The translations under genes were made by a program, and so were the position numbers. This document shows positions 10,935 through 17,754 of a DNA stretch of 64,000 bases, in pieces. This DNA comes from Clostridium saccharobutylicum DSM 13864 (GTDB lineage Bacteria > Bacillota > Clostridia > Clostridiales > Clostridiaceae), in assembly GCF_000473995.1 (NCBI RefSeq), contig NC_022571.1, forward strand, positions 2,821,416 to 2,885,415, read 5' to 3'. A model generated the notes under the pieces. That model was given only the letters and a program-made list of their open reading frames with translations, was not told where the DNA came from and searched no databases. How positions within the stretch are numbered: the stretch's first letter is position 1; every line of letters begins with the position of its first letter.

Positions 10935-11111
10935 ATGTATAAGCTTTTCTATGGCACTTGTGAAAAAACTTTATATATACCAATCAAATATTATGACAAA
11001 CTAGCATTAAAAAATTACGCTTATTTAAAAAACATGTGTTATTCTGATGCTAATCTTAGAAAGAAAGTTACTTTTAAAAAACTTCATGATTATATAAGTA
11101 CTTATGCTTAA
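10935..11111 (+). CDS. Unrecognised 58-residue ORF
   Basis: ATG 10935 to TAA 11111, MYKLFYGTCEKTLYIPIKYY and onward, ending LHDYISTYA. Composition is protein-like (charged residues, Tyr, two Cys) unlike the surrounding DNA, and a good terminator follows 24 bases later. There is no ribosome site, and the frame stays open for 47 codons upstream of the ATG, so this may be the C-terminal end of a decayed gene. No family recognised. Confidence 0.35.
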   Translation: MYKLFYGTCEKTLYIPIKYYDKLALKNYAYLKNMCYSDANLRKKVTFKKLHDYISTYA

Positions 11112-11134
11112 AGAATTTAATATTCTTAAAATTA

Positions 11135-11171
11135 AGACAGCCTTGAAATGGAATACATTTCAAGGCTGTCT
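11135..11171. terminator. Bidirectional intrinsic terminator
   Basis: Perfect 16-bp inverted repeat AGACAGCCTTGAAATG/CATTTCAAGGCTGTCT with a 5-base loop, between the convergent 58-residue ORF and the PNPOx-like gene. Confidence 0.85.
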
Positions 11172-11226
11172 GTTATATTTACACCTAAAAACTATATGTT
11201 ATTTATTTTCATTTGCCTTAATTTTC

Positions 11227-11628
11227 TTATAGATTATATTCCTTTGGTGGGTTTCCAGAGAAATCTGCTATTATTGCTTTTGCATTTTCCAAGTAAAATA
11301 CTTCAAAAATTGGGTTTGAAGCTTCATTATATTGTCCCTTTACTATAGGGTTTGCCATACATGCTTCTTTAACAGCCATGTTGTTTTCAAATACAGCTTT
11401 TCCATTTAATCTAATCCAAGCATATTTAGGACTTGAAACACATATTTCTATTTCAGGATTTGCTTGCATGTCTTTATAAACATCCTTAGTATTGTTTGTA
11501 CAGAACCATAACTTTCCTTCCATTTCTAAACAAAACATAAATGGACGACATTTTGCTTTTCCATCACGACCTACTGTTGCTAAATATTGAACTGAATTTG
11601 CTTGTAAAAATTCAACTACTTCTTTCAT
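11227..11628 (-). CDS. Pyridoxamine 5'-phosphate oxidase-like flavoprotein
   Basis: 133 residues of the small PNPOx-like split-barrel family that binds FMN or F420-type cofactors and usually reduces small electrophiles. The start ATG 11628 (MKEVVEFLQ) is placed by AAAGGAGATAAC just upstream; the longer frame adds 18 residues without support. Motifs include LATVGRDGKAKCRPF and LWFCTNNTKDVYKDM. It is divergent from an HxlR regulator, and the shared 360-base region holds two related operator-like repeats, so control by that regulator is likely. Exact substrate unknown. Confidence 0.85.
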   Translation of the reverse strand: MKEVVEFLQANSVQYLATVGRDGKAKCRPFMFCLEMEGKLWFCTNNTKDVYKDMQANPEIEICVSSPKYAWIRLNGKAVFENNMAVKEACMANPIVKGQYNEASNPIFEVFYLENAKAIIADFSGNPPKEYNL

Positions 11629-11755
11629 TTTGTTATCTCCTTTATTTATAAAAACATTTTTAATTATTTGTTTAAAACTCATTTTCTAAGCTCCTTATAA
11701 TGCGAAGTGGCCACTTCCTATGGTTTTATTATAATTAGTTACATTACTACTGTGA

Positions 11756-11800
11756 AGTAAGCACTTTAAAGTGGTATAGTTTCCAATAGGATACTATTGA
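11756..11800. promoter_or_regulatory. HxlR-type operator, site 1
   Basis: Contains the perfect palindrome CACTTTAAAGTG (11762-11773) in the context AGTAAGCACTTTAAAGTGG, followed by TATAGTTTCCAATAGG and ATACTATTGA. The same core occurs upstream of three other flavoprotein genes (26982, 55465, 63781). It lies between the PNPOx-like gene and the divergent HxlR gene. Confidence 0.7.
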
Positions 11801-11940
11801 AAATGCATCTATACTTAAGACACATAAAAAACTCCTTATACAAATTATTTAAGTATTAGATCAATTCCAATTTATATTGATTTTCTTTAGCTTTAATTTT
11901 ATAATAATTTCTATAATATCAAGCGTAATGTAAGCATCTA

Positions 11941-11974
11941 AAAGTGCTATAGTATTCAAATGGATACTATTAAG
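11941..11974. promoter_or_regulatory. HxlR-type operator, site 2
   Basis: AAAGTGCTATAGTATTCAAA continuing TGGATACTATTAA repeats site 1 over about 33 bases with few changes and contains the perfect inverted repeat ATAGTAT-N8-ATACTAT. It sits about 20 bases before the HxlR start, a typical autoregulatory position. Confidence 0.7.
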
Positions 11975-11991
11975 AAAGGACGTGTGTTTGT

Positions 11992-12312
11992 ATGGCTAAA
12001 GAATTACCTGCCTGCCCTGTTGAAATAACTTTGCAGCTCATAGGAAATAGGTGGAAAGTATTAATAATGAGAGATTTGCTTGAAGGAACAAAACGTTTTG
12101 GAGAACTAAAGAAATCTGTTGGTTCAATAACACAGAAGGTTCTTACTCAAAATTTAAGAGACATGGAAGAAAATGGACTAGTTATTCGTAAAGTTTATGC
12201 TGAAGTTCCTCCAAGAGTTGACTACACATTAACTGAAGTTGGATATAGTTTAAAATCTGTTCTTGACTCAATGATTGAATGGGGAACTTCTTATAAAAAT
12301 AAAGCTGAGTAA
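11992..12312 (+). CDS. HxlR-family transcriptional regulator
   Basis: 106 residues, a winged-helix HxlR protein. The family signature runs LQLIGNRWKVLIMRDLLEG, then RFGELKKSVGSITQKVLTQN and the wing YAEVPPRVDYTLTEVG. HxlR proteins respond to reactive carbonyls, quinones, disulfide or redox stress and often control a divergent flavoprotein gene, as the layout suggests here. A Cys near the N-terminus (ELPACPVE) matches the redox-sensing Cys of several HxlR/YodB members; a sensing role is inference. ATG 11992 is preceded by AAGGACG at a suitable distance. A related HxlR gene lies at 55627. Confidence 0.92.
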   Translation: MAKELPACPVEITLQLIGNRWKVLIMRDLLEGTKRFGELKKSVGSITQKVLTQNLRDMEENGLVIRKVYAEVPPRVDYTLTEVGYSLKSVLDSMIEWGTSYKNKAE

Positions 12313-12388
12313 TGTTTTTAATATAATAGACAAGCTGAAATTAAAGAAAGAAGTTATGTGGTTTAACACCAAATAAAAAACCACTAAA

Positions 12389-12532
12389 ATGACACAAATC
12401 TTTGTTAAACAATATGAGCAGCAAAATGACATTTCAACCAAATGAGGTGAACCTTTAGCAACCTTTGCACCAAAGGAAGATATTATTGTTGCATATAAAA
12501 GGAATAGATATATTTCCTATATGACTCAATAA
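12389..12532 (+). pseudogene. Fragment with an in-frame TGA, family unknown
   Basis: ATG 12389 reads MTQIFVKQYEQQNDISTK, TGA (12443-12445), then GEPLATFAPKEDIIVAYKRN and ends ISYMTQ-TAA. The second part is clearly protein-like. No ribosome site precedes it. It looks like the broken end of a lost gene between the HxlR and flavodoxin genes. The rest of 12313-12568 holds only a weak hairpin. Confidence 0.4.
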
Positions 12533-12568
12533 TTTATTCGCATTAAAAAAAGAATTTAAGATAAAAAC

Positions 12569-12599
12569 TTGACTTATAGTGAACTTAAAGTAGTACAAT
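12569..12599 (+). promoter_or_regulatory. MerR-type promoter of the flavodoxin gene
   Basis: TTGACT (12569-12574) and TACAAT (12594-12599) are 19 bases apart, and the spacer carries a dyad around TATAGTGAACTTAAAGTAG. The 19-bp spacer with a central dyad is the hallmark of promoters activated by MerR-family regulators through DNA untwisting. No merR gene is nearby, so the regulator would act from elsewhere. Confidence 0.6.
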
Positions 12600-12661
12600 A
12601 AACTATATTTGGTTTTATTTGCTATATTAATTAAAATTATTTGAAAGAAAGGTGATTTATC

Positions 12662-13141
12662 ATGAAAAAGAATATTCTTATTGTTTACTACTCTCTTCAG
12701 GGACATACCAAAGAAGTATCTAATATAATTAAAGATATTACAGGCGCAGATATTTTTGAAATAGAACTTGAAAAACCTTATAATTTATTTACCTCTTATA
12801 CTATTGGTGTTGTGCACACACGAACTGGTCATACACCATCTTTTAAAAATCATTTATCCAATCTAAAAGATTATGATACTATATTTATAGGATCACCTAT
12901 ATGGTGTTTTACACTTACACCTCCTATTGCATCTTTTCTTAAAGAATATAATTTAGAAAATAAAACCGTAGTTCCATTCTGTACTCATGGAGGAAATCCA
13001 GGGAACTTCTTCGAAAAATTCAAAAGCATGTGCCCTAATTCCACAGTTCTTAAAGGCATAGATTTTCCTAACAGTAAATCGAAAAATCCTAATGAGCTAA
13101 AACATTTAATTGAAAACTGGTTAAATGAAATTAATATATAG
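12662..13141 (+). CDS. Flavodoxin
   Basis: 159 residues, single FMN-binding flavodoxin domain of the flavodoxin_4 type. The phosphate-binding loop is YYSLQGHTKEVS near residues 9-20, and the isoalloxazine-binding loops are GSPIWCFTLTPP and CTHGGNPGNFF. It acts in the cytoplasm as an electron carrier or NAD(P)H-dependent quinone/flavin reductase. ATG 12662 follows AAAGGTGAT. A MerR-type promoter lies about 60 bases upstream and a terminator 150 bases downstream, so it is transcribed alone. Context of other small flavoproteins suggests a role in redox or electrophile stress. Confidence 0.9.
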   Translation: MKKNILIVYYSLQGHTKEVSNIIKDITGADIFEIELEKPYNLFTSYTIGVVHTRTGHTPSFKNHLSNLKDYDTIFIGSPIWCFTLTPPIASFLKEYNLENKTVVPFCTHGGNPGNFFEKFKSMCPNSTVLKGIDFPNSKSKNPNELKHLIENWLNEINI

Positions 13142-13290
13142 CTTTTTAGTTCATCACTTCTAAGCTGAAAAACAAAGACGCATTTAGAAAAATTAACTAT
13201 GCAAAATATGATTAAAATAGTTAAGTTAATCACATAAAAGAAAATAACAAGTACAAAATATGATGTGTCTTATATAATATCAAAAAAAAT

Positions 13291-13322
13291 ACATGGTAAT
13301 AGCAGATTTTGCTAATACCATG
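13291..13322 (+). terminator. Terminator after flavodoxin
   Basis: ACATGGTAATAGCA pairs with TGCTAATACCATGT with one mismatch, followed by ATTTTTTATTT on the plus strand. The rest of 13142-13345 shows nothing. Confidence 0.8.
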
Positions 13323-13345
13323 TATTTTTTATTTCCATGATTTTT

Positions 13346-13571
13346 TTATTTCCATGATATTAATGAATCTTTCCTTAGAACGGTTCTAAAATATTTCAGA
13401 TCAGGATATCAAATAACCATGCATATAACAATTTCTTTCTTTTCCTCAAGATGAAGAAAATTTCTAATCTCATCATTTCCTTGGGCTGCAATAGCAAAAA
13501 ATCCACTAAAGAATGTTCCAAGACCTAAAGTATTAGTTATGAGTTCCATATTTGATGAGACCAGAGAAACA
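13346..13571 (-). pseudogene. Nitroreductase C-terminal relic
   Basis: Minus-strand reading gives ELITNTLGLGTFFSGFFAIA, QGNDEIRNFLHLEEKKEIVI, then CMVI-stop-YPDLKYFRTV and RKDSLISWK-TAA. This matches the C-terminal third of the nitroreductase family, where the stop position is normally the glycine of IGYPD (GGA to TGA). The N-terminal two thirds are missing and the fragment abuts the DTW gene, so it is a deletion remnant with a further nonsense mutation. Confidence 0.85.
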
Positions 13572-13572
13572 A

Positions 13573-14208
13573 TTACTCTTTTAACTTTAGTCCATTAGCT
13601 CCTGCTTTAAAACTTTTTATAAACAAATCAAAGACGCCTTTAATTAACTTTGCATTTTCAAGCTCATAATTTAACTGAAGTACTTCAATTGCTGCTTCTA
13701 TAGTACACAATTCTCCTTCTGATGCACCTCTTCTCAAGGTGTATTCTGACTTATGAATTGTATTTAACGAAACTCTTGGTAAATTCTTTAAATAATCACT
13801 CTTTCTCAATATCCTCCTAGCTTCTTTCCATGTACCATCCAAGATAATAAATGCAGGAATCTTTTCCGAACTTTTATATTCAAACTTGCTTTCTGATAAC
13901 TCATCATTCTCCATTGGAAATAGTATATATATTTCATACTCTTCACTATTAATGTATTCAATCAATTTTTCAGGAGCATTTGTTCTCTCCCATAGAATTA
14001 GCTCAGTTGATTCTGGATTAACAAGTTTCAGTAATCTAGCTGTATTTGAAGGCCTACTGAATTCTCTTTCCGTTGATAATATCCATATTTTTGTTTTAGT
14101 TTGTATCTTAGGCACAATATTGCAAATACAGTTTATTGTTGGTAGCCCACATTTATTGCAACTTTCGTACAATTTTGTAACTTGCTTAACTTTAAATTTA
14201 GAATCCAT
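13573..14208 (-). CDS. DTW-domain tRNA-uridine aminocarboxypropyltransferase
   Basis: 211 residues. The DTW domain is named for its D-x-T-W motif, seen here as LDGTWKEARR. Members of this family (TapT/YfiP) transfer the 3-amino-3-carboxypropyl group of SAM to uridine in tRNA, making acp3U. An N-terminal zinc-ribbon-like CNKCGLPTINCIC (cysteines near 17-29) is also typical. ATG 14208 lies within about 20 bases of the right end of the IS607 element, with AGCAGG as the only ribosome site, so its original promoter may have been displaced and expression may now depend on the element. Confidence 0.85.
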   Translation of the reverse strand: MDSKFKVKQVTKLYESCNKCGLPTINCICNIVPKIQTKTKIWILSTEREFSRPSNTARLLKLVNPESTELILWERTNAPEKLIEYINSEEYEIYILFPMENDELSESKFEYKSSEKIPAFIILDGTWKEARRILRKSDYLKNLPRVSLNTIHKSEYTLRRGASEGELCTIEAAIEVLQLNYELENAKLIKGVFDLFIKSFKAGANGLKLKE

Positions 14209-14367
14209 CTTACCTGCTACTCAAAATACGGACAAACATACCCATATCGAGATTATTACTATTTCAACGTGTTCTGTCTTGCCTATAGCTACTACAGCTT
14301 TATATAACACTCCATAGTCGTAAATTCCCCAAATAGCCTTGGGTACATATATAAGAACTTGTTTAAT
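14209..14367 (-). ncRNA. Putative omega RNA scaffold at the IS607 right end
   Basis: TnpB nucleases use an RNA made from the 3' end of tnpB and the element's right end. The 159 bases after the tnpB stop are richer in GC and hairpins than their surroundings (for example CCCAAGGCTATTTGGGG and a segment GCTGTAGTAGCTATAGGC), as such scaffolds are. The guide would be the flanking sequence at the start of the DTW gene. Boundaries are not determined. Confidence 0.5.
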
Positions 14368-15528
14368 TTAAGCTATCTTATATTTTTTAGTATTAGCTAA
14401 ATTTATTGAAGCATTTAAATCTCTATCTATAACATTTCCACATTCACATTTATAGATTCTATCTGAAAGTTTTAAATCTTTCTTATATGCTTTACAACAC
14501 GAACATAGTTTAGATGATGGATACCATCTATCAACTATTCTCACTTCAATATTATTTTGATTCGCCTTTGAAATAAGCTTAGTTCTAAAATCATAAAATT
14601 TTTGCTGTGCTACTGCTTTAGCTAAATACCTATTCTTCATCATTCCCTTAACATTTAAATCCTCTATTGCAATAAAGCTTGGTTTTTGCTTTACTAACTC
14701 ACTTACTGTTTTATTAATATAATCAGTTCTAATGTTTGTAAGTCTTTGATGAATTTTTTGTACATTGACTATTTGTTTTTGGATATTTTGACGAGTAGCT
14801 TCTCCTTTCTCTTTTTTATTCCTTAACTTTAAACTCTCATATTTCCTTGAAAGTTTTCTTTGTTCTCTCTTTAATTTCTTTTCTGCTTTTTTTACTATTT
14901 TAGTTTTATTAATATTCTTTTTAGATATTCCATTATTACAGATTGCAAAATCCTTCAAACCTAAGTCAACACCTATTCCTTCTGAATATGGTTTAGATTT
15001 AGATATAATATTTTCTTCTACTAAAATTGATACATAATATCTATCAGCTTTTTGATTTACTGTACCACTTTTAACTACAGAATCAACTGGAATATATCCA
15101 AATTCTTCAAGCCTTATCCATCCTAATGTTGGGATTTTTACTCTATGTCTTTCAATAGTCCAGTCTGTTTTATTATTCTTTGGGAAATAGACTTTGACAT
15201 CTTGATTTTTCTTTTTCTTGAACTTAGGGAAACCACTTTCACCAGTAAAGAACTTCTTAAATGCTTTTTCACCATTCATAATGGCTTGTTTAGTAGCTTT
15301 GGAAGATACCGCCTTAATCCATTCTTTATCTTGATTATTAGGAATATATTCATTATTAAGCCATTTAGAAAAATCCATTCCACTAACAAATTTCTTTTCA
15401 TTCTTATAAACTTCTTTATTATGTGCAATATAAAAATTATATATAAATCTACTCACACCAATAGTTTGATGAATTTTGGTTATTTGTTCTCCTGTCGGCT
15501 TAATTTCAATTTTGTATGCTTTCTTCAA
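14368..15528 (-). CDS. tnpB: TnpB RNA-guided nuclease (IS607-associated)
   Basis: 386 residues, the ancestor-type relative of Cas12. Parts in order: N-terminal MKKAYKIEIKPTGEQ, WED/REC region, RuvC I with D188 in GVDLGLKDF, RuvC II with E289 in FIAIEDLNV, zinc ribbon CSCCKAYKK...YKCECGN, and RuvC III D368/D370 in DRDLNASIN. All expected catalytic residues are present and length is normal, so the protein should be active as a guided nuclease that cuts the empty donor site. The start is TTG 15528 behind AAGGAG. The original tnpA frame would have overlapped this start by about 20 bases. Confidence 0.93.
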   Translation of the reverse strand: MKKAYKIEIKPTGEQITKIHQTIGVSRFIYNFYIAHNKEVYKNEKKFVSGMDFSKWLNNEYIPNNQDKEWIKAVSSKATKQAIMNGEKAFKKFFTGESGFPKFKKKKNQDVKVYFPKNNKTDWTIERHRVKIPTLGWIRLEEFGYIPVDSVVKSGTVNQKADRYYVSILVEENIISKSKPYSEGIGVDLGLKDFAICNNGISKKNINKTKIVKKAEKKLKREQRKLSRKYESLKLRNKKEKGEATRQNIQKQIVNVQKIHQRLTNIRTDYINKTVSELVKQKPSFIAIEDLNVKGMMKNRYLAKAVAQQKFYDFRTKLISKANQNNIEVRIVDRWYPSSKLCSCCKAYKKDLKLSDRIYKCECGNVIDRDLNASINLANTKKYKIA

Positions 15529-16130
15529 TCTCCTTATCCTCCTTAATCTTTTTCTTATACTTTCTCAGACCATATATTCTACAACTAAATACATGAAGTA
15601 TTGATATTATATCTTAAACTAATTCTTCTTGTGGGGAAAAACTTTCATTGATTTACAACTATAATTTTTGTATTAAATTTTCCTATAAATCTTTCAAACC
15701 ACTCAAATCCAAAACGTATAAACCTATCTTTATGAGTTACCAATATAGAATCAATTTTATTTTCCATACATTCCTCCAATAGTTTATTCCATTTTTTACG
15801 ATTATAATTAAGTCCACTTCCTATATCTTTTATAACTTCATCTACTATAATATCTTTAGCATTTGCAAAATTCTTCAAAAATTCAATTTGATTAGCTAAA
15901 TCATCTTTTTGATTATTAGTAGAAACTCTACTATATATAACTATCTTCCTATCAACATGATTGTCTAACCCTTTAAATTTTAAATATTGGTCATAAGTAT
16001 AATACCTTCGATTAGTTGGAGTTCGTTTTGCATGAAGTATTCCTTCTCTATCCCAGCGTTGCAATGTTTTTACTGATACATTTAATAATTCAGCAAAATC
16101 ACTTGGTTTATAATTTGTGATATGTTTCAA
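15506..16130 (-). pseudogene. tnpA: IS607 TnpA serine recombinase, frameshifted
   Basis: From TTG 16130 (behind AGGAG) the frame gives a MerR-like HTH (NYKPSDFAELLNVSVKTLQR) and a serine recombinase domain (IVYSRVSTNNQKDDL-like, with catalytic Ser in YSRVST), ending prematurely with KIIVVNQ at 15645. The missing C-terminus continues in the next frame as INESFSPQEELV, a TAA stop, DIISILHVFSCRIYGLRKYK and KKIKEDKEIEES up to a TGA at 15506 inside tnpB. So one frameshift and one nonsense change have removed the conserved terminal helix. An upstream in-frame ATG at 16163 is a less likely start. Confidence 0.88.
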
Positions 16131-16372
16131 TATACCCACTCTCCTATGAGCGCATATTAACACATTTACACACTTTTTTCTATATTTTTATTAACTAAAC
16201 ACTTTCCCCTGTGTTAATATCTTTACATAACTATATATAAATATTATATAAAAGTTAGTATAACATCTAAATATCTACATTTCCACATTCTAAGGGATAA
16301 GTAAAAAAATAAAAAGCACTCAATTTATAATATTGAATGCTATTTATCATATATTTCATTATAATTTAAACT

Positions 16373-16707
16373 TTAACCTTCAGTAAATATACTAATTATT
16401 TTATCAATTACCTCTTGAATTTTTTCTTCACTTAAATGTGCAACCTTATATAGTATTATTCCTTCATCTGCTGTAAATATTTATTTGGTCTAATATTGCT
16501 TATTTTATTAAGACTTCCCTTTTCAAAATCATTTTCTGATATCTCAATAGCATATGAGTCATAAATATTTTGACTTGTTATCTGAGACAATATTAAATCT
16601 TCCCCATCTAAATCTGATAAAACTAGTGCTGGTCTTTTTTTAGATTGTGATAAATCTGAGAATGAAAATGGAACAACAACTATATCTCCTTTTATAAATC
16701 TGCCCAA
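16373..16707 (-). pseudogene. MazF/PemK-like toxin with a frameshift
   Basis: The frame from ATG 16707 gives MGRFIKGDIVVVPFSFSDLS, a PemK/MazF-type start, and runs to SNIRPNKYLQQMKE-stop at 16456. The true C-terminus follows in another frame: IFTADEGIILYKVAHLSEEK, IQEVIDKIISIFTEG, stop at 16373. A one-base loss at the A/T-rich stretch near 16490 explains this. These toxins are sequence-specific mRNA endonucleases. The truncated 83-residue form lacks the last strand and helix and is probably inactive. It overlaps the antitoxin gene by 16 bases. Confidence 0.85.
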
Positions 16708-16898
16708 GCTTCATCCTCCTCTGGCTTAAGCCAGTCTTTACTTAAGCTGTCTTGACTCGCTAAAGTTATATTATCAATTTTCACATTATTATTTTTCACT
16801 TTTTTAAATTGTATAAAATGTATATAGTCATCTACTTCTTCCAAAAGATAAGGTGGTAAGTTTTCTATCTTTTTTAATAATGTTTCCCTATTAATCAT
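16692..16898 (-). CDS. Antitoxin-like small protein (DUF2281 type)
   Basis: 68 residues from ATG 16898, which follows AAGGAAGG at 8 bases. The pattern LLKKIENLPPYLLEEVDDYI followed by HFIQFKK and a loose C-terminus ending DEAWADL is that of DUF2281-type antitoxins that pair with PemK-like toxins. The overlap with the downstream toxin is the usual arrangement. With the toxin frameshifted, this may be an orphan kept as a DNA-binding autoregulator or in the process of being lost. Confidence 0.75.
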   Translation of the reverse strand: MINRETLLKKIENLPPYLLEEVDDYIHFIQFKKVKNNNVKIDNITLASQDSLSKDWLKPEEDEAWADL

Positions 16899-17151
16899 TC
16901 TAATCACCTTCCTTTAACTTTATATTAATACTATAACATATACAATTAAAAACTTTCTAAAAAATCTATAAATCTATAAATTGCCTACCAAGGCTTATCC
17001 CAAAAAACATTGAAATTATTAATGGCTTTGCATTGTATTAAAATTCTAGTTCTTATTTGATAAAGTCTAAGCATGATACAGATAAACAAACTACTAACTA
17101 AATTTAAACCTTGAAATATATTCAAAACTAGAAAGTAAGTTAAATCATACA

Positions 17152-17754
17152 TTAAATTTCAAATACTAACTCAGGACTTTTGCAAGTCATGAGCCCTGAC
17201 ATAATGCAAACACCTTCTGCACCTGCATCAATAGCTTTTTGGGCATTTACAGGTGAAATACCCCCAATAGCATAAACAGGAATATTTACAAAACTGCAGA
17301 CTGATGATAAGAAGTCTAAACCTCTTGGCGGAACTCCTTTTTTACAATCAGTAGCAAATATATGTCCTGCTGTAATATAAGTTGCGCCTAAATTCATAGC
17401 TTCTATTGCTTCATTTACTGAATGAATTGAAACTCCAACTTCATCAAATTCTTTATAAATAGTGAGATTAGATTTTAAAACATGTAATGGAAGATGAATC
17501 TTTCTACAATTAAGTTCTTTGGCTGCTTTATAATAAGTATGTAATATACACTCTGTACTATTTTTTCTACATACTTTTAATACCTCAGCGGCTAATTTTT
17601 TATAATCATTTTCAGATAAATCTTTTTCTCTAAGAACTATACTTACAGACTTAATCATTGTGTTTTTTTCATTCAATATACATATGTTTTGTATCTGTGT
17701 TAAAAAGTCATTCCTGCAAAGATGGCGATTAGTAATTGATAGTAATTTATACAT
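17152..17754 (-). CDS. thiE: Thiamine phosphate synthase / TenI-like
   Basis: About 200 residues of the ThiE/TenI TIM-barrel family. ThiE joins HMP-PP to the thiazole phosphate; TenI aromatises the thiazole made by ThiG. Motifs: SIHSVNEAIEAMNLGATYIT, GHIFATDCKKGVPPRGLDFL and AIGGISPVNAQKAIDAGAEG. The HLPLHVLKS region suggests TenI-type rather than a full ThiE, so the exact reaction is open. Start ATG 17754 overlaps the end of thiH by 8 bases (an earlier GTG at 17766 lacks support). Last gene of the thi operon. Confidence 0.82.
   Translation of the reverse strand: MYKLLSITNRHLCRNDFLTQIQNICILNEKNTMIKSVSIVLREKDLSENDYKKLAAEVLKVCRKNSTECILHTYYKAAKELNCRKIHLPLHVLKSNLTIYKEFDEVGVSIHSVNEAIEAMNLGATYITAGHIFATDCKKGVPPRGLDFLSSVCSFVNIPVYAIGGISPVNAQKAIDAGAEGVCIMSGLMTCKSPELVFEI

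Larger units (their letters stand above)
14209..16200 (-). mobile_element. IS607-type insertion sequence, transposase defective
   Basis: Organisation tnpA (serine recombinase) then tnpB, both on the minus strand, is that of IS607 elements. These elements lack terminal inverted repeats, so limits are estimated: the right end just before the DTW gene and the left end between about 16131 and 16215, where short GTGTTAAT-like repeats may be TnpA sites. TnpA is broken, so this copy cannot move by itself. Confidence 0.7.

Noticed and set aside
11705-11716. AAGTGGCCACTT palindrome as another HxlR site
   Set aside because: Its arms are in the opposite order to CACTTTAAAGTG and it is not found near the other loci.
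12455-12706. 83-residue ORF opposite the flavodoxin start
   Set aside because: No ribosome site, hydrophobic junk composition, overlaps the flavodoxin promoter and start.
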